From Macrostomum hystrix (lineage: Eukaryota; Platyhelminthes; Macrostomidae): a stretch of DNA of 64,000 nt. The stretch lies in the NCBI GenBank assembly GCA_950097015.1, contig CATNEN010000028.1, positions 806,001-870,000 on the forward strand. The letters are read 5' to 3'. The position numbers and the translations under genes were made by a program. Shown piece by piece: positions 23,501-32,330 of this stretch (within the stretch, counting starts at the first letter, position 1; each line of letters starts with the position of its first letter). Under the pieces are notes generated by a model, which was given only the letters and a program-made list of their open reading frames with translations, searched no databases and had not been told where the DNA came from.

Positions 23501-26500
23501 CAAACGCGTTAACCGCTCTGCCACCGACCCCCTTAAAGGTCGCTTGGAACATAATAGTTTTTCAGTACAACAACAAAATTACTGCTCAACTGTTTTTTAC
23601 TTCACACGATTCAATAAAAAATTGAAGCGGTTCAATGAAAGTTAATGCAAGGTCAGAGCTAATGTGCTCTGGTCATTCAGTCAAGCAAAAACTCTTACCA
23701 GTAGTCGGAAAATTCCTTTTGGCGCAACAATGTGACTTCAATCCATAGCGGGGCGCACTTCGCCACCAGATCCTTCAGGCTAACAGAGCATAGCGATCGA
23801 GAGAATGCTCTTAGAAAGATGCCAACCAGTTGGTCGCTTGATGACATCATTCGCATCGACCGGATTGACAGACAGCCGTCCCTCAGCGCAACCCTGCAAT
23901 GTTTGTTTTTTCGCTACAACTTGCGCAAGACCCACATTTTTTGTTGAAAATTTGTACTAATGAAAGCTTAGCTTACTTTTCGGCTGTGCAGCCAGTCGTT
24001 GCCAGAGCAACCAGGCTGCTGACCAACGAAACTGAAGCTGTCGGCTTGAAAGCGTCCAGCATTAGTGACGGTAGGCCGTCGGCGAATCGATCACAGCTTC
24101 TGTACAAATCCGCTGAGCTTCTCATCGGTAGCTCGTTCTTCTGACACACGTAGTTGACTTCCAGGTATCTGGACCGGCCTTGGCAGAAGTCAGCAGATGC
24201 GGCTTGGAAGGCCAGTGCGTAAACTGGAATCCAACAGCTGCTCTGGTTGTTGCACAACAGACTGACAAGATTGGTTGCATAAACCGGATCGCCACACGGA
24301 GCGGTCTGAAATTCATGTATAGTAAACATTCATCGCTAATTTCTTTGTGAAGCATCTAGCTCGTTTAACAGATGCATGTCAATCAACTCACAGGGTAGTT
24401 CCTGCTAGGACAGTTTTCAGGCCGAGTGTTCTCGTATCCGTAATTGGCGCGGTAGATCCACATCCGGGAACCAGCCGGGCAGCCCAGCTGCTGCTCGATG
24501 CCGTCGCAGGCAAACACAGTCAGCAGTTGGTTGGTCTGCACCATGGTGAACTGATCCTCGGGACCGCAGACAGCAGAGGCCATGCCATTCAGCCTGTAGC
24601 CTCGCAGGCGGCACTGGTAGGAAATTAGGTCGTTGAAACGCCACAGCGCGGAAGTTGAATTGTCGATGCTGACCACGCTGTCAGTGATGTTCGGAGCCGG
24701 ACATTGCAGAACTGTTGGGACAGAGGGGAAAAAGGGATGCTTGATAAGGAGCTTTGGAAATTTTTAACACTAGGAAATATCGTATGTTGCTCTTACTTTC
24801 ACATATGGGATCGGCGCCCGTCCAAGCTCCACTTGGCTGACAGAGGCGAGTCGACTTCCCGTTCAAGTAGTACCCGAGCTCACAGCGGTAGACGGCCAGC
24901 GAGCCGATGAAGTAGAGAGCCGAATAGCTGATGCGACCATTCCGTGGTGGGCTCAGTCCCGGACAGGATCGGACCTGCGAACACTTGCCGCTGACCTTCC
25001 AATCGTAGATGAAGCTTCTGCGATTCAGGAAGTCGCGGCCAAAGACGGTGGTACACTGGACCGTGCCTGGGCCATCGACTACGAATCCGGCGTCGCAGGA
25101 GAAGTTGTAGGTTGCCATGTACTTCCTGGACAGGCCTTCTAAACTGAGGTTTCCGTTCATTACAGAGACGCTGTTGGGGCACGTAGCGTCCGTAGCGTTG
25201 ACGATGGATCCGTAGAGAGGTACCCAGGTTACAGCGTTGGTGGCCGGCACACGTTGACAAATAGCCGCAACCAAGTTCAGACTGTTGCTCTCAAACTGAT
25301 AGCCCAATCGAGGAACGATGAACATAATTGTGCCGTAAGGGAATTCCATCCTGGCATTGTACCAGCGACTGGCGGTCCAGTAAAGTCTGCTCCAGTCTAG
25401 ACTTGGTGTTGGGCACATTTGCTCTGCAATTTATATCGGCATTTCTCTTTGTCATTCTACTCGTACGAGCTATTATTGGGCTATTTTAATATTCGATCGT
25501 TTACTTTTTACTTAACTTAATAAACAAAGTTGTATTAGCAGAGACATCCATTCAGAAACTTACCGACACAAGAACGGTTAACTTTCAGGCCTCTAGTGGC
25601 GATGCCTCTGGCGGTCATTGAGGCGCTCAACTCGCTGGTAAAGATGCTGTAGCCCGGGCGACAGCTGCACTCGTAGCTGCCTGGTGTGTTCTGGCAGAAA
25701 TGGTCGCAGTCGTTAGTCCAGCGGGAGCGGCACTCGTTGACATCTGAAAGAAGCCAAATTTTTTTCTTCGTTCGGATGATCAGATTTTTTTGGATTTTTT
25801 ACTCGCTCATACTTACCCACACAGACGCTTGTGCCGCCAAGCATCGCGTAGCCGTCGCGGCAGCGGCAGGTGTACGAACCGATCAAATTCAAACAGGTGT
25901 CAGCTCCGCAGATGTCCTTAGTGACGCTGCACTCGTTCACGTCGACGCAGGTGAGTCGATCGCGGAACGAGCCGCTGCTCTCGCAGGTAGTATAGGCCAT
26001 GGAGGGAGTGTAGCCTTTGTAGCAGACAAGGGACAGGTTCTGGCCGACAGTCAGGAAGCCGCTGAACGGCATGAAGCGCCCGGTTGATGGGCTGTTTGGC
26101 ACCTGGCACCTGGGAGCTGAAACAGGGATACTTTGTTTTGCAAAAAAGGCACCTAACCCAGTCGGGCAAGATTTACTACCCAGTGGCACGCTTCCGAGGG
26201 CTGCTTTCAGCTGTTCAGTCCATGGACTGTGGAGCCGCCACAAGGCCCAAATTTCGATCCCTGCAGGTAATACTAATAGCCGTTTCTCAACTGGATGAAC
26301 TGAAGTTATTAGCAATTAATTATCCTGCTCAATGAAAGAAAATTGTTTCCCTTTGGCTAAGACTCGAACTCCCAACCTATCTAACAATTGGCTGTGAAAC
26401 AACAAGCCATTAAACCAAGTGGCTGTGAACTCACACAGGCAGGTTGGCCAGGCCGAGGTCCAATTGCCATTGGAGTCGCATAGAAGTGTCCTGGATCCAC

Positions 26501-29500
26501 TGATGGTGAAGCCGGATTTGCAGCGCACAATGGCTAGGCCGCCAAATTTGAACACGGTGCCACCGACTATTATCTCCAGGTTCGGATCTCTGTCGGTCGG
26601 TATGCGGCACTGGATGGCTAAAATGTAATCATTGATTTCAGGAATTCATATATTAATATTAAAATATTTTTAATGAAGGACATCTGATAAATTAATTCAT
26701 TGACGTTGAGCTGGTTGGTCACGTACGCTCGCATGTTGGAGTCGCAGTCCACCCAGCCAGGGTGCACATGCTGATGCTCGGGCCAATCAGCTGGTAGCCG
26801 GGCTGACAGTTGTACACAGTGCGATTGCCCAGGAACAGGCCCTCCACCTGGGCGATGCTATTGGCTGTGACGGTTGGCCTGCCGCAGGTTTTCGCTGCAA
26901 CGAAAAGTAACGAGGCCGTTGAAATTCTACACATTTACATTTCAGTTTGTTTTTTAGAACTCTGAGGACGCATAACATACGCAAAGAAGAAGCCTTGCAG
27001 ATCCTACTGTCGGATTCAAAAACAGAATATTCTCCCGCTAAGCTCTACATTAAAACCGCACCCGACGCTATAAGAGGGATACAGCCTATATGCGACCACA
27101 CGCTTTTCAGGCACCTGGAGGTATTTCACACAATGCATCCAATCTGGCTACTCCAACTTACGAATGCAAACCACGGCGCTTGGCGAAAACACGCCTCCCA
27201 TCGAGCAGGTGACAGGTACGAACTCAGTGCTGAGGTTGGCGCTGCCCAGCACAGAGCCGTAGGGGCACGTGAAGTTGATGGTAAGGCCGTAGGCAACATC
27301 GCCGAAACGCCCTATGCAGGGTGTCGAATAGGAAAATCGGAAGCCACGCCGCTGAACGCTGAAGTCAGATCTAAAAGCGATGGTCAGCCGAGTGCTGACA
27401 TTAAAGTTGCCGAGAGCTGCGAGGCTCTGCTGAACCGCTTCCGGTGTGCTGAGGAATCCGAAGTCAGTTGATGCCTGGTTCGAGCTGATGTTCACATAGT
27501 CATAGCCGACCTCGAGGTCGAAGTAGTCCATGTTCAGGCGCCACCGAGGCACCGAGGCCTGAACCACGTATTGGCAGTTGGCCAAGTTCGGATAGACTCC
27601 ATTCTTGCTGGGTGATTCGATGACTCCACTGCTGGCCATCATCTCAATGCTGCATCCGGGACGGACTCGACCAGTTAGGATGTTGCCGCTGTGGCCGGTC
27701 AGAACAGTCGAGAAGCTGCAAAAGGTCTCTACGAGAACGTTCGCGCTGCCGGATACGATGGAGCTCGAGAAATCTCTAGAGCCAAACAGTTCAGCCAGAA
27801 GGAAGGCATCGTCGCTGCTGGAGCCGTCGTAAAACTTGATGCTGCACCCAGTTGGGATGACGAAGGCGTCCAGGCTGAAGCTCAGGTTGGCGGACGCTGA
27901 CACGGAGCTGGTCAAGAGCCAGGTGCAGGACTTGCCGGCAAACAGGTTGGCCGGCTGAATCGCCAGCGAGTAGCCGCTGTTGTCAACACTCTGGGTGAAT
28001 TTGCAGGACGCCTTGGCTGCAGGGCAGGGCGAAGAGGAATGTTAAAAATATTATAGAGACCAATTCATGCCTATGATATTTGAGATATTTGAAAAGGTGG
28101 ATTTCAAAAGGTGGAGTTCAAAAAACAGCGATTCCACTGCGTCATCATTTGACATAACGAGTCGAGTGTTTACGAGGCCAAATATTTCATAGTGCATTCA
28201 TTGTGCTCTGCTCTGCACTGTGCCCACTTACTACAAGTAGACAATGGCTCGGAGCCACTTGTCAGGTGGCTAACAAACCCACCCAGTTTTCGCTTTGTTA
28301 CTAAATTTAGTAACAGCCTGTCGACGGTTCGTTTTGAATCAAAAGCAAACGCACGCACAGCATTGTCCATAGAAAATAAAAGAAAATGTAAAAAATTGAC
28401 AGAGAAAATTGAAGGGCACCGCAGGACGCACCCAATTTTATTCCAAACAATTATGAAAGGCTTGATGCGTGGACAGACACGCGGTCTAAACAAGCACTGT
28501 CTGAACAAATCATCGCTTTGTGACCTGCCTCGGTCTCTCTAGGTATTCAAATAAACTGCAGGTCTCTGCAGGCATGGCCTGACACTGGCTGTGTCACAGT
28601 TCGGAGACTGGAAGACCCATATGCTCGGTACTCGTATTGTTCGTCTCCGCTAGCCAAAGCCATTGTGACGACGCTAAGCCTGACCGAATGGGCAACACAA
28701 ACCTCTTCAATCATTTCTGGGTTGAGTGGAATTTTCCGGATAGCGCCTCTGTGTGGCGTGACTCTTCTGTGTTTTCTTTATCTCGCTAAGGTGAACATTA
28801 TTTTTTCATTGACGCAAGCTAGCCGACTGGGCTGCGAGTTATTTTCAGCTCAGCCAACTCAACTGCCATAGTATGAAAAATATACAAAAAACAATTAATC
28901 AAGTACGCGTGATCGCCCGTTGCTAAATATTGTACAGCCCTATGGTTGTAGAAAACCTAAATCCATGACATTAGAAAATGGACAGAAAAGGACATTAATG
29001 AACTTACAGACAGCGTACGAGATGTTAAAGCCTTTGTTTTGCACGCTGAAGTCGCTGGTGAAGACCATTGAGACAATGTCAGCTCCCTGGGGCATTGTCC
29101 ACGAGTTGCCGTTGACCAAGCTGCCGCTGATGGGCAGTCGAACACGCAGCATGGCCTTCGGATCGCCCAAATAAACTTCCAGCTTGTCGAAGAAGAGCTC
29201 GGTTTTGAACTCGTTAAACTGTGGAACGGAATGTTCAAGTATCACGTTTGAATAGAAAACGGATAAAACAACTAACAATTCTGAACATTGATATGCAAAA
29301 ATGTGGCAACATTGCTATTAGAAGCGTCTAATTTGGTTTCAGTGATTAAAAGCTACCGAAGCACCACCAACACAGTACGAAGCCGCTGATTGTCCACATG
29401 GAGCGCCTCTTGACAAAGAGAAATCGTGGCATCCCTTGTGTATGTGTGTGCTTGTGTGCGCTCTGGTGTCTGCGAAATGGGACGAATTGCCTAAGTCCCT

Positions 29501-30816
29501 GACTGCGAGTCAACTGCATTTAAATGAGCGTTGACAGCACCCCAGTCTCAAGCTAGTAAACAATAATCAATCCTATGATTATGAGTATCGAAATTCGGCT
29601 AATACTCACGGTCAACTTCAGCTCATCAGTTTTATCCATGTAGATTGTCCACAGGCACTTAACATTGCTAGGATAGTTGTTGGGATAGCTTGGCGAGATG
29701 ATGAAGCCAGTGGCATCCGTTGAGGAATTAAAGGTGCCACCGCAGCTCACCTGGCGGGCTGCACATTCGGGCACAAATGGCTCAGATTTTGTCCGTCTAT
29801 TCAATTAAATTGTTCGAGAAATAAGATAGATTCTAGTTAAGAACTCACGGCACTGCGGCTGATCTTCGTCATCACCGGCAGGACAGTCGGTGCGACCGTC
29901 GCACAGCTGGCACCGGGTGATGACACGGCCCCCGCGACAACGGTACCAACCACTGGTGCACGGGTCAGCCTCGCAGACGAAGCGGCGCTTGCGGTCGCAG
30001 AAGCTCAAACTCCAGGAGTCGTCCGAGTCTCGCTCGGCGTCCAGCTCAGCGCACTGCTCGCCTGGTGGAGTTGAGCAGACGGTTTTTCTTCTGGGTTAAT
30101 CAACTGCTGAAAAATATTACAGTTTTTGTCGTCTCACCTGTGCCGGAGTCCATGATCGCGTAGTTCCAGTAGCCGCGGTACTGCGCCCGCATGCCGCCCC
30201 TGGACAGTCGGCAGTCGCGATCGAAGCTGCGGTGGCAGCGCATGCCGAACCAGAATCGGAAGTTGCGCATGAAGGCAGCGCCGCGGAACTCGCGCACCAG
30301 CCAGCGGGTCAGGCAGCGGCCCTCCACCTCGGCGAGGCGGCCGCCAACGCTGGAGAAAAAAACAAGTAAAATCGGTGCATTGGGACGTGACGTTTTGTTT
30401 GAAATTGCAGCTCGACCAGAACGTCAGTACCTAGACCGAAAGTGTTCTCAAGAAAGCCTTACCTGGCGCAGGTGCTGTTAGCCTGGTCCCAGCGCATGGC
30501 CTGGGAATAGAAGCGATAGCACATCGGACCTCTGGCGTATAACTGGTAGCCTGAGGGACAGAGGGTTGATTTATCGAATGAAATATTTATCAATAAATTA
30601 TTATCAATAGCTGTGCGAGTTTCTCTAAAGCGAAAAGCGAAATTGGCACAAAGAATTACCCGGTGGGCAGGTGTAAAATGCGGCGTCGCCCAGAACAAGA
30701 TCCGAGCAGCCGTAGCGAAAGTTCCATCGCTGACCGATGGAGCGCCGCGCCTCGATGATGCTGAATGCCAGGCACAGGCAGGCAACAATGAGGGCCAGCT
30801 GATGCTTCTGCCCCAT
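6702..30816 (-). CDS. Giant modular single-pass membrane protein, 42 exons, about 5,922 aa
   Basis: The exons join from an ATG at 30816 to a TAA at 6702-6704. I placed 41 GT-AG introns by eye; summed exon length is 17,769 nt, exactly divisible by three, and each junction keeps the frame and completes a domain. The order is signal peptide (about 1-23), C-type lectin, LDLa, CUB x3, Sushi, EGF-CA x2, SUEL lectin, Ly6/uPAR-like and unknown modules, HYR x2, GCC2/GCC3, EGF x14, laminin-G, HYR, GCC2/GCC3, transmembrane helix (about 5800-5826) and cytoplasmic tail. Introns are 26 phase 1, 11 phase 0 and 4 phase 2, typical of exon-shuffled extracellular proteins. The set resembles parts of SVEP1 and fibropellins, but I know no family with this whole order. 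I infer a surface adhesion or recognition role. Individual splice sites could be off by a few bases. A split into several genes is possible, but no internal stop or second signal peptide supports it. Confidence 0.85.
8088..8107 (-). other. Furin-like cleavage site GRRRRQ near the membrane
   Basis: Four consecutive arginines occur in exon 42, about 350 residues before the transmembrane helix. They fit the R-X-K/R-R furin consensus and lie in the lumenal part of the protein between Cys-rich modules. Confidence 0.6.
8728..9756 (-). other. Exons 39-40: laminin-G/concanavalin-like domain and HYR domain
   Basis: Exons are 9576-9756 and 8728-9455. The laminin-G-like jelly roll spans the phase 2 intron and shows the usual core ([20 protein letters not shown], then a [17 protein letters not shown] strand). 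A short Cys-rich link ([10 protein letters not shown]) leads into an HYR domain that starts PPRVVYCP and ends [18 protein letters not shown] then LamG/pentraxin then HYR is a combination known from SVEP1-like proteins. Confidence 0.85.
9845..12034 (-). other. Exon 38: GCC2/GCC3 Cys-rich repeats and 14 EGF-like domains in one 2.19-kb exon
   Basis: The exon begins with three or four GCC2/GCC3 (ephrin-receptor-like) repeats, recognised by CPLGSYQ, CP.G..T.....A....C spacing. Fourteen EGF-like domains follow in direct succession from NQCDGSPC to YYGVYCEKG. Many have the NGGTC core, and several have the calcium-binding type start D-D/N-C. Asn-linked glycosylation sequons (NCT, NCS, NGT) are abundant. 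No intron interrupts the whole tract, although EGF repeats in animals are usually one per exon. Confidence 0.93.
12123..12990 (-). other. Exons 35-37: Sushi-like module and unknown domain
   Basis: Exons are 12775-12990, 12514-12686 and 12123-12363. Exon 35 encodes a Sushi-like unit ([10 protein letters not shown] to GNSSWEY and EVPEC). Exons 36-37 form a two-exon unit with a central phase 0 intron: LDFSATYRP followed by a stretch ending [11 protein letters not shown]. The order HYR, Sushi, undefined region, GCC2/GCC3 resembles the N-terminal half of SVEP1-like proteins. Confidence 0.7.
13075..13803 (-). other. Exon 34: polybasic site followed by two HYR domains
   Basis: The exon starts with TLRRKRRD, a strong furin-type cleavage motif, at about residue 3,840. 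Two hyalin-repeat (HYR) domains follow, beginning at PPQFGYCP and at PPKVMCPP. Both carry the family's YTASDAAGN or [11 protein letters not shown] core near their C-terminal ends. HYR domains are Ig-like folds that usually sit in adhesion and complement-like proteins. Confidence 0.85.
13780..13803 (-). other. Furin-like cleavage site RRKRRD at the start of exon 34
   Basis: The codons straight after the exon 34 acceptor read TLRRKRRD. This matches the furin consensus and falls at the border between the unknown repeat tract and the first HYR domain, a place where an exposed linker is expected. Confidence 0.65.
13905..16011 (-). other. Exons 31-33: pair of homologous unknown modules with a Pro/Thr-rich linker
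   Basis: Exons are 15574-16011, 14712-15463 and 13905-14601. Exons 31 and 33 end in clearly homologous segments: a TCLN start, a conserved NTS/NTP..V.AL helix-like stretch, PCA, and a closing CCSN at the splice donor. Exon 32 opens with about 40 residues rich in Pro, Thr and Ala (a probable mucin-like linker), then the same G-N-Y-V-I-T-L-R-F type module found in exons 18, 21, 26 and 29. No named domain fits; I infer tandem duplication within the gene. Confidence 0.65.
16095..23893 (-). other. Exons 15-30: four Ly6/uPAR-like domains alternating with unrecognised repeats
   Basis: Exons are 23699-23893, 22516-23105, 21642-22412, 21220-21563, 21020-21134, 20854-20933, 19793-20755, 19579-19690, 19273-19388, 18744-19181, 18413-18650, 17996-18333, 17741-17867, 16866-17624, 16284-16609 and 16095-16212. 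Ly6/uPAR-like three-finger patterns (C..C near the start, C(C)...CN at the end) occur in exon 17 (CSSCGW, diverged, no final CN), exons 20-21 (RCFNCTG to SSYCN), exons 23-24 (MCYTCDS to [10 protein letters not shown]) and exon 28 (KCHSCNN to TQNYCN). Each is followed by a C-P-x-W/F/A segment, a long Cys-poor module and a beta-rich module with a G-x-Y/H-x3-L/F-R/T signature ([27 protein letters not shown]). I recognise no known family for these modules. Confidence 0.7.
23166..23532 (-). mobile_element. Full-length tRNA-derived SINE with target-site duplication
   Basis: The minus-strand head begins at 23532 with a tRNA-like block holding an A box (tggcagagcgg) and a B box (agttcgattcc). An unrelated body follows, then a 3' tail of TTA repeats at 23166-23183. 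The 13-bp direct repeat ttaaaggtcgctt flanks it exactly (23153-23165 and 23533-23545). It sits in the intron between exons 15 and 16 of the giant gene, in the sense orientation. Confidence 0.92.
23977..24711 (-). other. Exons 13-14: Sushi-like module and SUEL/rhamnose-binding lectin domain
   Basis: Exons are 24392-24711 and 23977-24305. After a Cys-containing Sushi-like start (ILQCPAPNI), the lectin domain begins near LTVFACDG and shows the SUEL hallmarks: an ANYGY motif (ANYGR in characterised family members), the central cysteines ([11 protein letters not shown]), and the closing [15 protein letters not shown], equivalent to the family's DPC..KYL.V.Y.C. It is about 110 residues, the normal size. 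SUEL domains bind rhamnose or galactose; here the DPC triad is altered to ADFC, so specificity is uncertain. Exon 14 continues into unassigned sequence. Confidence 0.75.
24797..26894 (-). other. Exons 8-12: Sushi (CCP) domains and two calcium-binding EGFs
   Basis: Exons are 26727-26894, 26435-26617, 25817-26116, 25564-25743 and 24797-25423; all bounding introns are phase 1, the classic one-module-per-exon pattern. Exons 8 and 9 each encode one Sushi (CGRP...YNCQPGYQL...GWTATPTC and CRIP...VRCKSGFTI...WPTC). Exon 10 encodes a Sushi followed by an EGF-CA opening DVNEC. Exon 11 encodes a second EGF opening DVNECRSRW. Exon 12 carries a divergent Cys-poor Sushi-like stretch and then a clear Sushi ([13 protein letters not shown] to [10 protein letters not shown]). 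Confidence 0.85.
27162..29758 (-). other. Exons 5-7: three CUB domains and the first Sushi-like module
   Basis: Exons are 29610-29758, 29008-29218 and 27162-28016. CUB1 starts CGGTFNSS and has the diagnostic [10 protein letters not shown] and CLWTI, split by a phase 0 intron; it ends in [17 protein letters not shown]2 (ASCKFTQ to the [10 protein letters not shown] and TVLTGHSGN region) and CUB3 (YPNLANCQY to [16 protein letters not shown]) share exon 7. A Cys-rich segment with a Sushi-like tail ([12 protein letters not shown]) closes the exon. CUB modules commonly bind protein ligands or calcium. The intron between exons 6 and 7 (28017-29007, 991 bp) is the longest in this part of the gene and holds nothing I recognise. 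Confidence 0.85.
29849..30816 (-). other. Exons 1-4: signal peptide, C-type lectin domain, LDL-receptor class A
   Basis: Exons are 30660-30816, 30463-30550, 30138-30349 and 29849-30061. The start [18 protein letters not shown] is a clear secretion signal. The lectin domain opens at CPPGYQLY with MCYRF and W..A...C, continues through a Trp/Phe-rich core and closes at [13 protein letters not shown]. The classic EPN/QPD and WND calcium motifs are not evident, so sugar binding cannot be assumed. An LDLa module follows, with six cysteines and the calcium-site pattern [14 protein letters not shown]. An upstream in-frame TTG is ignored because the ATG directly precedes the signal peptide. Confidence 0.85.
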
Positions 30817-30948
30817 CGTTGACAATCTAGCTGATGATTAGTTGCGCGTGAGTGTTTGTCGCTCCACAGTGCAGAGGTTTAAAGTCTGTTTCAAGCTTTA
30901 GTCACAACGCTGATCTCGCTTGGATGGTTGTAGGCAGCTCTTAGTCTG

Positions 30949-30960
30949 CGCTCTTAAATA
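30949..30960 (-). promoter_or_regulatory. TATA-like element upstream of the giant gene
   Basis: On the minus strand the sequence CTATTTAAGAG lies about 135 bp upstream of the ATG at 30816, a reasonable core-promoter position for a gene with a short 5' leader. No other promoter signal is evident, and trans-splicing of the leader would make this irrelevant. Confidence 0.3.
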
Positions 30961-31470
30961 GACTGAAGAAACCCCACCCAGATTTTTTCAAAGCAATTTT
31001 GTTTACTCTTGGCTACCCCTGCCTACTCGGGTGGGTTTGTGAAGAGCCGAATCACATATTTGCATTGTTCCAGCAGCTGCCCCAGCAGAGAACCCACAGC
31101 CTTTGGTGTCTCGAAAATGCCTTTAGCTAGACCATGCATTGTCTGCTATACTTCTGATACGAGTATAGCATCTGCTATACTATACAAAATATAACTATAC
31201 TTCGATGCAGATTTTGTGAATGTACATTAAATTATTTTATGCAAGTCTAAAGTTTCGTGTTTTAAATGCTATCCATTCAAGGACATTTTAATGCATACTC
31301 TATAGTTTTTGGATCACCAATTCGGGGGGGGGGAAATCGCTAGGTTTGATTAAAGCTGTCAAAAAATTGCAGCTTTTATTTTTTTCCGCAAAGTTAATGT
31401 GGTGCTTCCCGTATATGTCGATTCAATCGAAACCATGCATCAGACCATCACGGATGGATGCTTTCTAGAA

Positions 31471-31802
31471 GGCGGTCGGTGGTAGCAGAGCGGTTGACGC
31501 GTTTGCCTCTCGCACCAAGTTCGATTCCACGGCTCATTTGGGGCGCAGCCGCGGAGAGAAGGCTTGGGGGCTTGTCATGCAATTTACGCCCTCCTCAGTG
31601 AAGTGTACACTACCTGACAACTGAGAAAGTCAGGACAGATGTACACACCTGTGTGAGCGTGTATCCTACGTATCTGTATGCGTAGGAGTAATCGAAATGG
31701 GCAGAATTGCCTCCTCGCTGGCTGCGGGTCCAGTGTCACTAAATGATGTGCCATTGCCCGCAGCCCTCCTGCAGGTATTATTATATTACGAGTATTATAC
31801 CA
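31471..31802 (+). mobile_element. tRNA-derived SINE copy
   Basis: The same head (gtcggtggtagcagagcggttgacgcg, then agttcgattccacgg) is followed by the same body (gcttgggggcttgtcatgcaatttacgcc) and ends in a TATTA-rich tail. It lies between the promoters of the giant gene and the ATPase beta gene. I found no clear target-site duplication. Confidence 0.88.
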
Positions 31803-32330
31803 TCGAGACAGTTCAAGCGTGGCCATCTACGGAGCCAATGAGGTGATGGCTTCATTTATCTGCAAGGTGGCTAAGTCATCTCGAGCCTGCACACTTCATG
31901 ATGTTTTAACCGCGCCATCGTGAACACAGCTCCCCCAGGTATCTTGGCACGGAGCTCGCGTGGTCGGGAGAAGCACTTATAGGGGGCCCTATAGCAGCCA
32001 TGCCCATGGCGCCATGCTGACAGCCCTGACCTTCTCTACGATTTTTTACTCTTTTGAGCTGGTCGATCGACCCGTTTCCCGAGCAGCATTAAAAGTTTGT
32101 GCATAATTTCGATACGCTACTAAGGTCAACATTTTGAGTAGGGTGCTCAGCAAGACGTCACAACCTATGCAGCGGCTGCATAAGTTGGAGTGGTGAACTG
32201 ACGATGGAAAGTTTATTTCGATAAAAAATTAGAAGGCTTACGCATAAATAATTGAAGCTATGCAATTTGAGTCAGTTAGTAAATGAGCAGTTTACAGTGA
32301 AGGTAAATGGAATTATTTATGTCCAATATT
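31803..32330. other. Intergenic region 3' of the ATPase beta gene
   Basis: Unique sequence; no gene, array or element recognised. It should contain the 3' UTR of the ATPase beta gene. Confidence 0.4.

Noticed and set aside
23461-23532. Functional tRNA gene
   Set aside because: The A and B boxes are present, but acceptor and anticodon stems do not fold convincingly, and the sequence is the head of a repeated SINE.
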